Below, piece after piece: positions 25,248 through 33,292 of a stretch of 64,000 nt of DNA. The stretch spans positions 1 through 64,000 of the forward strand of contig VFJR01000060.1 in the NCBI GenBank assembly GCA_009885945.1, written 5' to 3'. A program made the translations under genes and the position numbers. The first letter of the stretch is position 1. Each line of letters begins with the position of its first letter. Below the pieces are notes generated by a model. It did no database searches. It was given only the letters and a program-made list of their open reading frames with translations, and was not told where the DNA came from. This DNA is from Anaerolineaceae bacterium (GTDB lineage Bacteria; Chloroflexota; Anaerolineae; Anaerolineales; Villigracilaceae).

Positions 25248-26798
25248 ATGCACGAACCATTAAATCGGCGAGACTTTTTGAAGTTAATGTCATCTATGCC
25301 TGCGGGCACTTTTTTGTCGCGCTTTGTGGATATTCCAAAAAATCCGCTTCAAGACCCTGCTGCAAAGAATGTGCTATTGGTAGTATTTGATACGTTTTCA
25401 GCACAGCATATTTCTATGTATGGCTATCGCCGCGAAACAATGCCGAATTTGGCGCGGATTGCCAACAAAGCTACTGTATATCATAATCATTATGCGGGCG
25501 GCAATTGGACAACCCCCGGAACAGCAACACTGCTCACAGGCACTTACCCATGGACACACCGCGCTTTTAGTGAACGTGATAGCGTAGTTAAAGAAAAGGA
25601 ACACCGCAACATTTTCAATGTGTTTAAAGATTATTACCGGGTGGGGTATTCACACAATTCGATCGTGGATCGATTTTTACATCAATTCAATGATGACCTT
25701 GATCTCTTAAAGCCGCAAAAAGAATTATTCACCTCCAATCCTTTATCTTTTGACAGATTATTCCCCTGGGACGGTGATACAGCCCCCATCAGCTGGGATC
25801 GAATCGCCACCAAGGGCGAAAAAGGCTATACCTATTCGTTATTCTTTGCTGAGTTATATGAGAAATATCGCCAGAATTTAATAAAGGGTTTGTTAAATGA
25901 TTTTCCACGCGGGATTCCGCACACAGGCGAAGACAGCTACTTTCTCTTGGAAGATGCCATTAATTGGCTTGAAGAACAACTGCGCAAAATCTCAAAACCG
26001 TTTTTTGGTTATTTCCATTATCTGCCGCCTCATCGTCCTTATAATACACGGCGTGAATATGTTGACGTATTCAAAAATGACGATATGGGGCATTACATGG
26101 AAAAGCCACGCCACCGCTTTTTTAGTCCGCGCACTGATAAACCGCAAAATATCGAATATCAAAAACGGCAAAGACAAATGTATGATGAATTTATCTTGTA
26201 TGTAGACGCTGAATTTGGGCGGCTATACAAATTCCTTGAGCAAAGCGGGCTGGCAGATAATACTTGGGTAGTCTTTACTTCGGATCATGGTGAGATGTTT
26301 GAGAGAGACATATTTGGTCATAAGACGCCATTGTTGTATCAGCCAGTCATTCAAATCCCATTGATGATCCTTGAGCCAGGACAGCAAAAGCGCGTGGACA
26401 TATTCTCCGCAACCAGTGCAGTGGATATTTTGCCCACCCTTGCAAAAGTTTCCAATTTGACAATCCCCGAATGGACAGAAGGACGTGTATTGCCTCCCTA
26501 CTCTGATAACAACAACGAAACCGAGAAAGGCGTATTTGCGCTAGAGGCTTCTGACAGCATAGATACACAGCCGCTTAACCCCGCATCTGTGATGATGGTA
26601 AAAGGAAAATACAAGATAACATATTACTTTGGCTATCAAGAACTTGGTGACCATGGACCATTATTCGAGGTCTTTGATCTGCAAAATGATCCTGAAGAAT
26701 TAAATAATATATTTACTGAAAACTCGAAAATTTGTAAAGATTTAAAAGATGAACTTTTAGAAAAAATAAAGGAAGTGGATGCGCCCTACCAAAAGTAA
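25248..26798 (+). CDS. Sulfatase-fold (alkaline phosphatase superfamily) enzyme with Thr in the active-site position
   Basis: This 516-aa sulfatase-like protein has metal-site motifs that are recognisable: NVLLVVFDTFSAQH near residue 41 and FTSDHGEMFERDIFGHKTPL with the late Asp/His pair. The nucleophile motif C/S-x-P-S-R-x4-T-G reads T88-T-P-G-T92-A-T-L-L-T-G, so the formylglycine Cys and the Arg are both replaced by Thr. Thr is the nucleophile in related phosphotransferases (LtaS, EptA), so phosphate-type rather than sulfate-ester chemistry is possible. The N-terminus LNRRDFLKLMSS resembles a twin-arginine motif, but its hydrophobic core is short. It sits among surface-glycan genes, after a membrane protein. 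Confidence 0.8.
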   Translation: MHEPLNRRDFLKLMSSMPAGTFLSRFVDIPKNPLQDPAAKNVLLVVFDTFSAQHISMYGYRRETMPNLARIANKATVYHNHYAGGNWTTPGTATLLTGTYPWTHRAFSERDSVVKEKEHRNIFNVFKDYYRVGYSHNSIVDRFLHQFNDDLDLLKPQKELFTSNPLSFDRLFPWDGDTAPISWDRIATKGEKGYTYSLFFAELYEKYRQNLIKGLLNDFPRGIPHTGEDSYFLLEDAINWLEEQLRKISKPFFGYFHYLPPHRPYNTRREYVDVFKNDDMGHYMEKPRHRFFSPRTDKPQNIEYQKRQRQMYDEFILYVDAEFGRLYKFLEQSGLADNTWVVFTSDHGEMFERDIFGHKTPLLYQPVIQIPLMILEPGQQKRVDIFSATSAVDILPTLAKVSNLTIPEWTEGRVLPPYSDNNNETEKGVFALEASDSIDTQPLNPASVMMVKGKYKITYYFGYQELGDHGPLFEVFDLQNDPEELNNIFTENSKICKDLKDELLEKIKEVDAPYQK

Positions 26799-26833
26799 AT
26801 GAAAACAAAACCATTGCCTTGATTCATAGTATA

Positions 26834-27095
26834 TTCATCACCGTATTATGCATCCCTGCCAATTTCAATGTGCGCATCAGCGAACATTTCCTCACCTGTA
26901 GCACGCTTCGCACTCCCCCCAACCTGATTCTACAAACCCTCGAATCATCCATCAACCCCAAAAAATCCCCGACCTTCCGCAGTGGGAAAACAGGCGAGTG
27001 AAAAAAATACTTTACCGATGAACACAAGAAAATCTTCAAGAATAGCGCAGGTGATTTATTGATCAAACTAGGATATGAAAAAAAATGACTGGTGA
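26834..27095 (+). pseudogene. Decayed partial duplicate of the sulfotransferase gene
   Basis: This stretch repeats two parts of the gene at 23576-24424 with about 90% identity by eye: the segment near 24003-24046 and the segment from ~24199 to the stop. The intervening ~150 bp are missing. The junction falls in a GCGC microhomology. The codon for Trp in GEWKK has become TGA, so it cannot be translated. The P-loop region is absent. Its tail runs into the start codon of the GT87 gene. It is a non-functional remnant of a duplication that now brackets 24.4-26.8 kb. Confidence 0.88.
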
Positions 27096-28296
27096 TACTT
27101 TTTTTGCCCGCATGAAAAAACTCAAAGACGATCCTTTCTTTGAAAAAATTATGCTGCTGGCATTCATCATGATGCTGACTACTCTCGCCATCAATGCCTA
27201 CAGCCTGCATCTTCATAACACAGAAGGGGATGATTTTCGCGGTTATTATGCAGCGGCGCTTCTTATTGTGCGCGGCGGAAACCCATACGACTTCCATCAA
27301 CTAGCGCCCATTTTACAGGAAGTCACCGGCACTATAGGCAATAACCCCTATTTTTACCCTCCTTGGTTTTGTCTGCTTTTTATTCCATTTACATTGATTC
27401 CATACCAAATTGCACGCACCCTTTGGATCGCGGTCAATATCATCCTGCTATACATCAGCATGGAAAACATACGTAAATTCATGTGCTGGCAAATGGGCTG
27501 GGAACGTTGGGCAATTTACACGCTCGCATCCTTTCTACTTGCTATTTTCTGTTTAAGAAGCGGACAGGCTGGAATATTAATGTTTTGGGGATTATCTTTG
27601 GTCTTTCTTGGCATCAAAAAAGAAAAGCCTTCATTAACTGCCCTAGGATTGATACTTCTTCTCACTAAGCCAAACGTAACGGGAGTATTGTTTTTGTTTT
27701 TGATCGCTCATCTTTTATTCCGCCAGCGCCAAAGCATCTACTGGACTATTTTTTACACCAGCGCTTTGCTTGGAGTCTTTACGCTGATTCTGCCGCAATG
27801 GTGGAACTTTAACCGTAACGGTTTTGGCAGTGGATTAATCAATGGCATGGATGGACCCGACCAACAAACAGGCATTAGAACCCCAGCTACTTTATATTCT
27901 TTTCTTGAGCATCAACTTGGTATATCGCCAAATATATGGCTACTATTCATTCTTATTACTATTTTTGGAATCGCCCTACTCTGGCTTTGGAATCGTGCAC
28001 AAAACGATGATCTATTATATAAAAGCGGACTATGCTTACTTTTCACTTTGCTGGTAACACCCTACGCTGTTACTTACGATTATGTGCCGCTCATACCCTT
28101 ATTCTTTTGGATCATTAAGCATGTGACACTCGAAGCATTATGGAAAAAATGGGCTGTGGCTGCGGGAGTTACACTGATCATCTTTATTTTCCCCAAATTG
28201 GAATATGCTTATACGAGTTACATCATGCTGCCTATTTTCTTAGCCATGCTGATCGCTGTCAATTACAAGCGCCCTCAATTTACAAAGCAGATCTAA
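27085..28296 (+). CDS. GT87-family membrane glycosyltransferase (DUF2029)
   Basis: This 403-aa polytopic protein has about ten hydrophobic segments and fits glycosyltransferase family 87 (DUF2029), polyprenol-sugar-dependent GT-C enzymes. The typical first extracellular loop is present after helix 1: DFRGYYAAALLIVRGGNPYD followed by NPYFYPPWFCLLFIPF, with acidic residues near the catalytic position. Many basic/aromatic loops follow. The ATG at 27085 lies in the tail of the sulfotransferase remnant, and an ATG at 27112 is an alternative start. The GT2 gene follows after 4 nt. It is likely involved in surface glycolipid or cell-wall glycan assembly. Confidence 0.8.
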   Translation: MTGDTFFARMKKLKDDPFFEKIMLLAFIMMLTTLAINAYSLHLHNTEGDDFRGYYAAALLIVRGGNPYDFHQLAPILQEVTGTIGNNPYFYPPWFCLLFIPFTLIPYQIARTLWIAVNIILLYISMENIRKFMCWQMGWERWAIYTLASFLLAIFCLRSGQAGILMFWGLSLVFLGIKKEKPSLTALGLILLLTKPNVTGVLFLFLIAHLLFRQRQSIYWTIFYTSALLGVFTLILPQWWNFNRNGFGSGLINGMDGPDQQTGIRTPATLYSFLEHQLGISPNIWLLFILITIFGIALLWLWNRAQNDDLLYKSGLCLLFTLLVTPYAVTYDYVPLIPLFFWIIKHVTLEALWKKWAVAAGVTLIIFIFPKLEYAYTSYIMLPIFLAMLIAVNYKRPQFTKQI

Positions 28297-28300
28297 CTTT

Positions 28301-29236
28301 ATGCAATGCTCCATCGTAATTCGCGCCTATAACGAAGAAAAGCACATTAAACGTTTGTTAGATGGGATTCGTCAACAGACCGTCAAAGATGTTGAGATCA
28401 TTCTCGTTGATTCGGGGTCGACAGACTCTACTGTAGCGATTGCAGAATCATACGGAGCGCGGATCGAAAGAATCGCATCAGCGGAGTTTACGTTTGGGCG
28501 TTCGCTCAACATAGGGGTCAAAGAAGCGACGCGTGAATTGATCGTTATCGCCAGCGCACATGTCTATCCTGTCTATCCTGATTGGCTGGAAACTTTGCTA
28601 CATCCTTTTCAAGATAATAACGTAGCGCTCAGCTACGGCAAACAGCGTGGACCAGCGTTTGCGAAATATTCGGAACAGCAAATTTTTCATCAATGGTATC
28701 CAAATGTCAGCAAACCCAATCAAGAGACCGCCTTTTGCAACAATGCCAACGCCGCCATTCGAAAAAGTCTTTGGCAAAAAAATATTTACGATGAAACTGT
28801 AACGGGCTTGGAAGATCTGGCTTGGGCAAAATGGGCGAAGGAACAAAACTATACGATTGCATATGTTGCAGAAGCAGAGATCATTCATATTCACAACGAA
28901 ACACCGCAAGGTGTATTCAACCGTTATCGACGGGAAGCGATGGCTTTTAAGAAGATATACCCAGAAACACACTTCAACATTTATGATTTTCTGCGTTTAA
29001 CAGCAACGAATACAATCAGCGATATGCGACATGCTGTTCATGAGCATGTGTTGTGGAAAAATACTATTTCTATCTTTTGGTTTCGTTTTATGCAGTTTTA
29101 CGGTACATTGGCTGGGCATCGTCAAACCAGCATTATTACTCCTCAATTGCGTGAGACCTTTTATTACGCTCTTAAGCAGAAGAATTCTAATAACTCAAAC
29201 CGCGAGATAGAACCAATTAAATATAACGAGAAATAA
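28301..29236 (+). CDS. Family 2 glycosyltransferase
   Basis: This 311-aa GT-A fold glycosyltransferase (GT2) opens CSIVIRAYNEEKHIKRLL and continues with the nucleotide-sugar segment IILVDSGSTDSTVAIAESYG. A DxD-like acidic site and the acceptor-side GLEDLAWAKWAKEQ motif follow. The C-terminal region (~215-290) carries a rhamnosyltransferase-like arrangement without clear membrane helices. It is 4 nt after the GT87 gene and so co-transcribed. It transfers a sugar from an NDP donor to a lipid- or glycan-linked acceptor; neither is identifiable from sequence. Confidence 0.88.
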   Translation: MQCSIVIRAYNEEKHIKRLLDGIRQQTVKDVEIILVDSGSTDSTVAIAESYGARIERIASAEFTFGRSLNIGVKEATRELIVIASAHVYPVYPDWLETLLHPFQDNNVALSYGKQRGPAFAKYSEQQIFHQWYPNVSKPNQETAFCNNANAAIRKSLWQKNIYDETVTGLEDLAWAKWAKEQNYTIAYVAEAEIIHIHNETPQGVFNRYRREAMAFKKIYPETHFNIYDFLRLTATNTISDMRHAVHEHVLWKNTISIFWFRFMQFYGTLAGHRQTSIITPQLRETFYYALKQKNSNNSNREIEPIKYNEK

Positions 29237-29316
29237 CTAATGCCCTAGGCGCGTCTATGCAATCGTAAGAAGAGTATGTGTAGTGTAGAACTTGATATTA
29301 GAAAAGGAGCTAGAAA

Positions 29317-29865
29317 ATGAAAACAGAAATTGCAACCCTGGCAGGCGGATGTTTTTGGTGCATCGAAGTTGTCTTTGATGAATTGAACGGCGTGCAATCC
29401 GTAGAATCCGGTTATACGGGCGGGCGCATTCCAAACCCAAGTTATCAAATAATCGGCACCGGGTTAACGGGTCATGCTGAAGCACTTCAAGTCACCTTTG
29501 ATGCAGATGTGATTTCATACGCAGATCTATTAAGAGTATTTTTTGCAGTACATGACCCAACAACCCTCAATCGTCAGGGCAATGATGTTGGTACACAATA
29601 TCGTTCTGCTGTTTTTTATCATGACAATGCACAAAAAGAAACAGCGGAACAAGTCATCCGCGAAGTGAACGATGCCAAGGTTTGGAAAAACCCAATCGTG
29701 ACCGAGTTAGCCGCTTATGATGTGTTTTATATTGCCGAAAGTTATCATCAGGAATATTATGTCAACAATCCAAATCAGGGCTATTGCAAGGTAGTGATCG
29801 AGCCCAAGGTGGCAAAATTCCGCAAACAATTTGTGGATAAGTTAAAGAAGAAACAAACTGCGTAA
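29317..29865 (+). CDS. msrA: Peptide-methionine (S)-S-oxide reductase
   Basis: This 182-aa MsrA reduces methionine-S-sulfoxide in proteins and so repairs oxidative damage. The catalytic site LAGGCFWCIEVVFDELNGV is intact, with the reactive Cys in GCFW. The conserved VESGYTGG, HDPTTLNRQGNDVGTQYRSA and AESYHQEYYVNNPNQGYC segments follow, the last with the resolving Cys region. Length and order are standard. There is no MsrB fusion and no msrB nearby. AAAAGGAGCTAGAAA precedes the ATG. A terminator hairpin follows 10 nt after the stop. Confidence 0.96.
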   Translation: MKTEIATLAGGCFWCIEVVFDELNGVQSVESGYTGGRIPNPSYQIIGTGLTGHAEALQVTFDADVISYADLLRVFFAVHDPTTLNRQGNDVGTQYRSAVFYHDNAQKETAEQVIREVNDAKVWKNPIVTELAAYDVFYIAESYHQEYYVNNPNQGYCKVVIEPKVAKFRKQFVDKLKKKQTA

Positions 29866-29874
29866 TTATAAAAG

Positions 29875-29900
29875 CAATCCCCATAAAGGGGATTGTTTTT
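29875..29900 (+). terminator. msrA terminator
   Basis: CAATCCCC and its complement GGGGATTG enclose a 5-nt loop (ATAAA), followed by a run of six T. Confidence 0.8.
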
Positions 29901-29930
29901 ATGGTGTGTGTTAAGAGACTCGCATTGTCC
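29896..29930 (-). other. Degenerate copy of the 3' end of tRNA-Val plus flank
   Basis: GTGTGTGTTAAGAGACTCG here parallels GTGTGGGTGCTAAGGGACTCG at the intact tRNA 3' end (29991 onwards), preceded in both by a T-run and TATxG. Only the T-arm and acceptor region is recognisable and it is too decayed to fold. It lies between the msrA terminator and the tRNA palindrome. Confidence 0.5.
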
Positions 29931-29944
29931 CCTTTTGGGGAAAC

Positions 29945-29997
29945 CCCACACTATAAAAAAAGATTCTCATCAAGAGAATCTTTTTTTATAGTGTGGG
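29945..29997. terminator. 53-bp perfect palindrome overlapping the tRNA-Val 3' end
   Basis: Arms of 24 bp (29945-29968 and 29974-29997) match exactly around the 5-nt loop ATCAA. The inner part, GATTCTC/GAGAATC flanked by seven A and seven T, is a classic bidirectional terminator for the minus-strand tRNA. The outer CCCACACTATA arm extends the pairing into the last four bases of the tRNA gene. Confidence 0.85.
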
Positions 29998-30067
29998 TGC
30001 TAAGGGACTCGAACCCCTGACCCCTTCCGTGTAAAGGAAGTGCTCTAACCAACTGAGCTAAGCACCC
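29994..30067 (-). tRNA. tRNA-Val (anticodon UAC)
   Basis: A complete cloverleaf reads on the minus strand: acceptor GGGTGCT/AGCACCC, D-arm beginning GCTCAGTTGG, anticodon stem CTTCC/GGAAG with loop TTTACAC (anticodon TAC), T-arm with GTTCGAGTC, and discriminator A. CCA is not encoded. The length is 74 nt. A consensus-like promoter lies upstream and a strong hairpin terminator downstream. Confidence 0.97.
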
Positions 30068-30077
30068 AACGGGCAAC

Positions 30078-30106
30078 ATTATACACCAATGTGCTTTTTA
30101 TGCTAA
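30078..30106 (-). promoter_or_regulatory. tRNA-Val promoter
   Basis: On the minus strand a perfect TATAAT (30083-30078) lies 17 bp after TTAGCA (30106-30101). The tRNA begins 10 bp downstream of the -10 box. Confidence 0.75.
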
Positions 30107-30136
30107 ACTTTTGCGCAGTTTACAAACGGAGGCATT

Positions 30137-30901
30137 ATGCGAATTGTTCGATATCAAACTGAAGCAGGCACACAGTATGGCTGGGTCAACAACGACAAAG
30201 TCGGCGAGGTGCAAGGCGATCTATTTTCTGGATTCAAACGCAAAGAAGCGAAAACGCCTCTTTCCACGCTCAAGCTGGTTCCACCCTGTGTGCCGAGCAA
30301 GATCGTATGCGTGGGACGCAATTATGTAGAACACGCCAAAGAGTTAGGCAATGAAGTTCCAAAAGTTCCGTTGATCTTTATGAAGCCGCCCTCTTCTATT
30401 ATTGCCAACGGCGAGGCGATTCTCCTGCCGCCGCAATCCTCTCAGGTGGAGCACGAAGCCGAGCTTGTGGCTGTGATCGGCAAGCGCGGACGGCATATCT
30501 TGGCGGAGGATGTGAAAAATTATATTTTAGGTTACACCATCGGCAACGATATTACTGCGCGCGATCTGCAAAATATTGACGGGCAATGGACACGCGCCAA
30601 AGGCTTTGATACTTTCTGTTCATTCGGTCCGTGGATCGACACTGAATTTGATCCCGCGGATGCTGTAGTAACCTGCCGCGTGAACGGGCAAATGCGGCAG
30701 ATGGCATCTACACGCGATATGGTTTTTAATGTAAACACATTGGTGGTTTATATTTCATCCATTATGACGCTGGAGCCTGGGGACCTTATCTTTACAGGTA
30801 CACCTGCAGGCGTGAGCATGTTAAAAAATGGCGATGAAGTTGTGGTAGAGATCGAGGGGCTGGGCGCTTTGAAGAACCCGGTCAAGGCAGAGGGGAAATA
30901 A
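30137..30901 (+). CDS. Fumarylacetoacetate hydrolase family protein
   Basis: This 254-aa FAH-superfamily enzyme cleaves or isomerises carbon-carbon bonds of 2-oxo acids in aromatic or sugar-acid breakdown. The core motif VCVGRNYVEHAKELG is followed by PLIFMKPPSSIIANGEAI and the metal-binding VEHEAELVAVIGKRG. GNDITARDLQ supplies the third acidic ligand, and FTGTPAGVSMLKNGDEV closes the fold. A short N-terminal extension (~1-50) is typical of the bacterial two-domain type. GGAGGCATT precedes the ATG. It is a single gene, so the pathway cannot be assigned. Phenylalanine hydroxylase is present in the window at 57.5 kb but is distant. Confidence 0.9.
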   Translation: MRIVRYQTEAGTQYGWVNNDKVGEVQGDLFSGFKRKEAKTPLSTLKLVPPCVPSKIVCVGRNYVEHAKELGNEVPKVPLIFMKPPSSIIANGEAILLPPQSSQVEHEAELVAVIGKRGRHILAEDVKNYILGYTIGNDITARDLQNIDGQWTRAKGFDTFCSFGPWIDTEFDPADAVVTCRVNGQMRQMASTRDMVFNVNTLVVYISSIMTLEPGDLIFTGTPAGVSMLKNGDEVVVEIEGLGALKNPVKAEGK

Positions 30902-30940
30902 TTTTTTTCAGCGCGCAGTAATTTCTTAAAGACTTTTTAA

Positions 30941-31001
30941 CACAAAGGACACAAAGGAAAACCTTAAAGGTTTAAGGGTCTTCGTTCTCTGTGTCCTTGT
31001 G
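30941..31001. repeat. Imperfect inverted repeat extending into the tlyA 3' end
   Basis: CACAAAGGACACAAAG (30941-30956) pairs with CTCTGTGTCCTTGTG (30987-31001), with one indel and one mismatch. The right arm is inside tlyA and encodes its last residues. Confidence 0.65.
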
Positions 31002-31775
31002 CTTTTGATGCATTACGCTTTCGATCAATTCAGGTATATCTTTGCCAGTGTTGCCTGTTTCCAGCAAGACTAAAAATTCGGCGTTGCCTTTGGGTCCTAG
31101 CAAAGGGGATTTGATCAAGCCAAGGATAGAGAAACCTTCCTGTTGAACAAAAGATAATACATCTAACAAAACTTGTTTGTGAATTTCAGGGTCCCGGATC
31201 ACGCCGTCGCCGCGGGAAACGTCTTTTTTGCCGGCTTCAAATTGAGGTTTGATGAGGGCTAAGATTTTTCTTTCCCCTGCCCATTTTTTGATGACGGGCA
31301 GTAATGTTTTTAATGAAATAAACGATGCATCTATAGTAATGAAGGAGACAGGCTCGGGCAGTGATTCTACATAGCGGGCGTTGGTTTCTTCCATGACAAC
31401 TACGCGTTTGTCGGTGCGTAACTTCCAATGCAAAATGCCTTTGCCCACATCAATGGCATATATTTTTTTTGCGCCGCGCTGTAGCATGCAATCGGTGAAG
31501 CCACCGGTGGAGGAGCCCACGTCGGCGCAGGTGGCATCTTTGACATCTATGGCGAAGGCTTCCAGGGCGGCATCTAATTTTTCTCCGCCGCGTGAGACGA
31601 AGCGCGGACCGTGGTCCACCGTCAGCTTGGATGCGGTTGTGACAGCGGTGGCAGGCTTGAGCGCGACTTGACCGTCCACTCGCACCTGCCCAGCCATGAT
31701 CAGGGCTTGTGCTTTGGCGCGTGATTCGGCGAGTCCGCGTTCGGTTAATAAAAGATCGAGTCTGGTTTTGGGCAT
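30972..31775 (-). CDS. tlyA: TlyA-family rRNA 2'-O-methyltransferase
   Basis: This 267-aa TlyA/RrmJ-type protein has an S4 RNA-binding domain (1-60, TRLDLLLTERGLAESRAKAQ) followed by an FtsJ-like SAM methyltransferase domain. Motif I is ATCADVGSSTGGFTDCMLQRG. The K-D-K-E tetrad is suggested by the conserved Lys, Asp (ITIDASFISL), Lys (LIKPQFEAGKKDV) and Glu. TlyA methylates ribose of 16S/23S rRNA cytidines; its loss changes capreomycin sensitivity in other bacteria. Hemolysin annotations of this family are historical. The last ~12 residues (HKDTENEDP) are encoded by an intergenic repeat arm and go beyond the usual fold. Confidence 0.92.
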   Translation of the reverse strand: MPKTRLDLLLTERGLAESRAKAQALIMAGQVRVDGQVALKPATAVTTASKLTVDHGPRFVSRGGEKLDAALEAFAIDVKDATCADVGSSTGGFTDCMLQRGAKKIYAIDVGKGILHWKLRTDKRVVVMEETNARYVESLPEPVSFITIDASFISLKTLLPVIKKWAGERKILALIKPQFEAGKKDVSRGDGVIRDPEIHKQVLLDVLSFVQQEGFSILGLIKSPLLGPKGNAEFLVLLETGNTGKDIPELIESVMHQKHKDTENEDP

Positions 31776-31786
31776 ATTATTTATGG

Positions 31787-31941
31787 TATGTCATTGCCCC
31801 TTAAGGGGGGTTGCGAGGGCGCTCTTGATCTTGCCCGACATCGTACTCTTTAGAGTAAGTAATCTCCAACAATGAAGGGATTGCTTCATCACGAAGAGCA
31901 AGGACGTTCCTCGCAACCCTCTAAAGGGGGCAGGTGACATA
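31787..31941. repeat. Interspersed repeat family A, copy 2
   Basis: This 155-bp element runs from TATGTCA to TGACATA with long imperfect complementary arms containing GGGTTGCGAGG/CCTCGCAACCC. The shared core CGACATCGTACTCTTTAGAG is in the middle. It fills the gap between the GH1 and tlyA genes. It has no ORF. Confidence 0.8.
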
Positions 31942-31947
31942 ATATCT

Positions 31948-33273
31948 TTAGGAGGGAAACAACTTGTCAAAAACTTCGGGGCAATATTTTTGAATCATTT
32001 CACTGGAGATGCCGTTCTCTTTGCAGATGGCGGCGTAAAAATCTACTGAGGGGCGTTTGATTCTTTTTTGGGTTTCGATATCCAGACCCCACAAGCCAAA
32101 GCGTTGAGTCCAGCCGCGTTCCCATTCAAAGTTATCTACGAGTGACCAATGGAAGTAGCCGCGCACGGGCCAGTTGAAGTTTACGGCGCGCCATACTTGA
32201 TGAAGATGCTGGGCGATGTAACGCGGACGCAGGTGGTCGTCGGCATCTTCGACGCCATTTTCTGAAACGATCAGCGGCAAATCTGGGTATTTATAGACTG
32301 CCCATTTGATGGTGTTATATAAGCCTTCGGGAATGTTGGCGATGAACTTTGTATCGCTCATGTCGGCATCTTTGGGAAAGCCGCTGTTGCTAAAAAGCTC
32401 TCTGGATTTTTTTATGTCAAACCAAACTGTATCTGCTGAATAATAATTTAATCCGAGATAATCCTGCGTGCCTTTGGCTTCGGGGATGTTGACATTGCCA
32501 ATGGGAGAACGCATTACGCCTGTTGAAAGCGCGGAAGGAAAGCCCATGTTGAATCCGTTATAACGAATGTTGCGCATAAGGCGATCCAACGGCGACCAAG
32601 GATTGCGCGCCACCATCGGGCGAAAGTGTAAGGCGTAGCCAACGCGCGCTTCGGGTTGAATTTGATGAATGGCATGATAGGCGGCGGCGTGCGCGCGAAT
32701 CATATTTGCCATCACTTTCATGGTGGGCTTTAAGCCTTTACTGCAAGCAGGGAAATCTCCCAAGAGGTAACCGCCAAAGGCGTATACGTTTGGCTCGTTG
32801 ATAGTGCACCATAAATTTACATATTCTTTTAATGCACCCACAATTTTGCGCACAAATTTCTCGAACAAGGCAACGATGTCTTCTCTTTCCCAGCCACAAG
32901 AATCATATAACCATAATGGGTCGGTGAAATGATGAAGCGTAACCATAGGCGTGATGCCGCGTTCGTGCAAGCCGCGTAACATGGCGCGGTATTTTTCAAT
33001 TGCCTCTTCATCCCAAGTATCGGGCGTGGGCTGAATGCGGCTCCACTCTACCGAAAAACGATGCGCGTTTTGCCCGCCTTCTGCGGCGCGGTCAAAGTCT
33101 TCGCGCCAGCGCCCGCCCCACCAATCGCAAGCCAAGCCTGCTTTGTGTTTGGTATGCCCCTCTTGTTCCCAGCGATACCAATTGTTATTTGTATTGTTGC
33201 CTTCCACTTGATGAGAGGCAGTAGCGGTTCCCCATAAAAAGCCTTTTGGGAAATGATATGTTCCAGAGGGCAT
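31948..33273 (-). CDS. Glycoside hydrolase family 1 (beta-glucosidase/beta-galactosidase type)
   Basis: This GH1 enzyme of about 441 aa is a retaining beta-glycosidase in a TIM barrel. The N-terminal signature FPKGFLWGTATASHQVEGNN is clear. The acid/base Glu is in LWCTINEPNVYAFGGYL and the nucleophile Glu in LPLIVSENGVED. The end region RGYFHWSLVDNFEWERGW supplies the sugar-binding loop. The ATG at 33285 is in frame, but the ATG at 33273 has GGAG six bases upstream and is preferred. No signal peptide, so cytoplasmic. Specificity (glucose, galactose or 6-phospho sugars) cannot be read from the sequence. It is flanked on both sides by family A repeats. Confidence 0.93.
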   Translation of the reverse strand: MPSGTYHFPKGFLWGTATASHQVEGNNTNNNWYRWEQEGHTKHKAGLACDWWGGRWREDFDRAAEGGQNAHRFSVEWSRIQPTPDTWDEEAIEKYRAMLRGLHERGITPMVTLHHFTDPLWLYDSCGWEREDIVALFEKFVRKIVGALKEYVNLWCTINEPNVYAFGGYLLGDFPACSKGLKPTMKVMANMIRAHAAAYHAIHQIQPEARVGYALHFRPMVARNPWSPLDRLMRNIRYNGFNMGFPSALSTGVMRSPIGNVNIPEAKGTQDYLGLNYYSADTVWFDIKKSRELFSNSGFPKDADMSDTKFIANIPEGLYNTIKWAVYKYPDLPLIVSENGVEDADDHLRPRYIAQHLHQVWRAVNFNWPVRGYFHWSLVDNFEWERGWTQRFGLWGLDIETQKRIKRPSVDFYAAICKENGISSEMIQKYCPEVFDKLFPS

Positions 33274-33292
33274 GTGTTTCTCCATGAGTATT

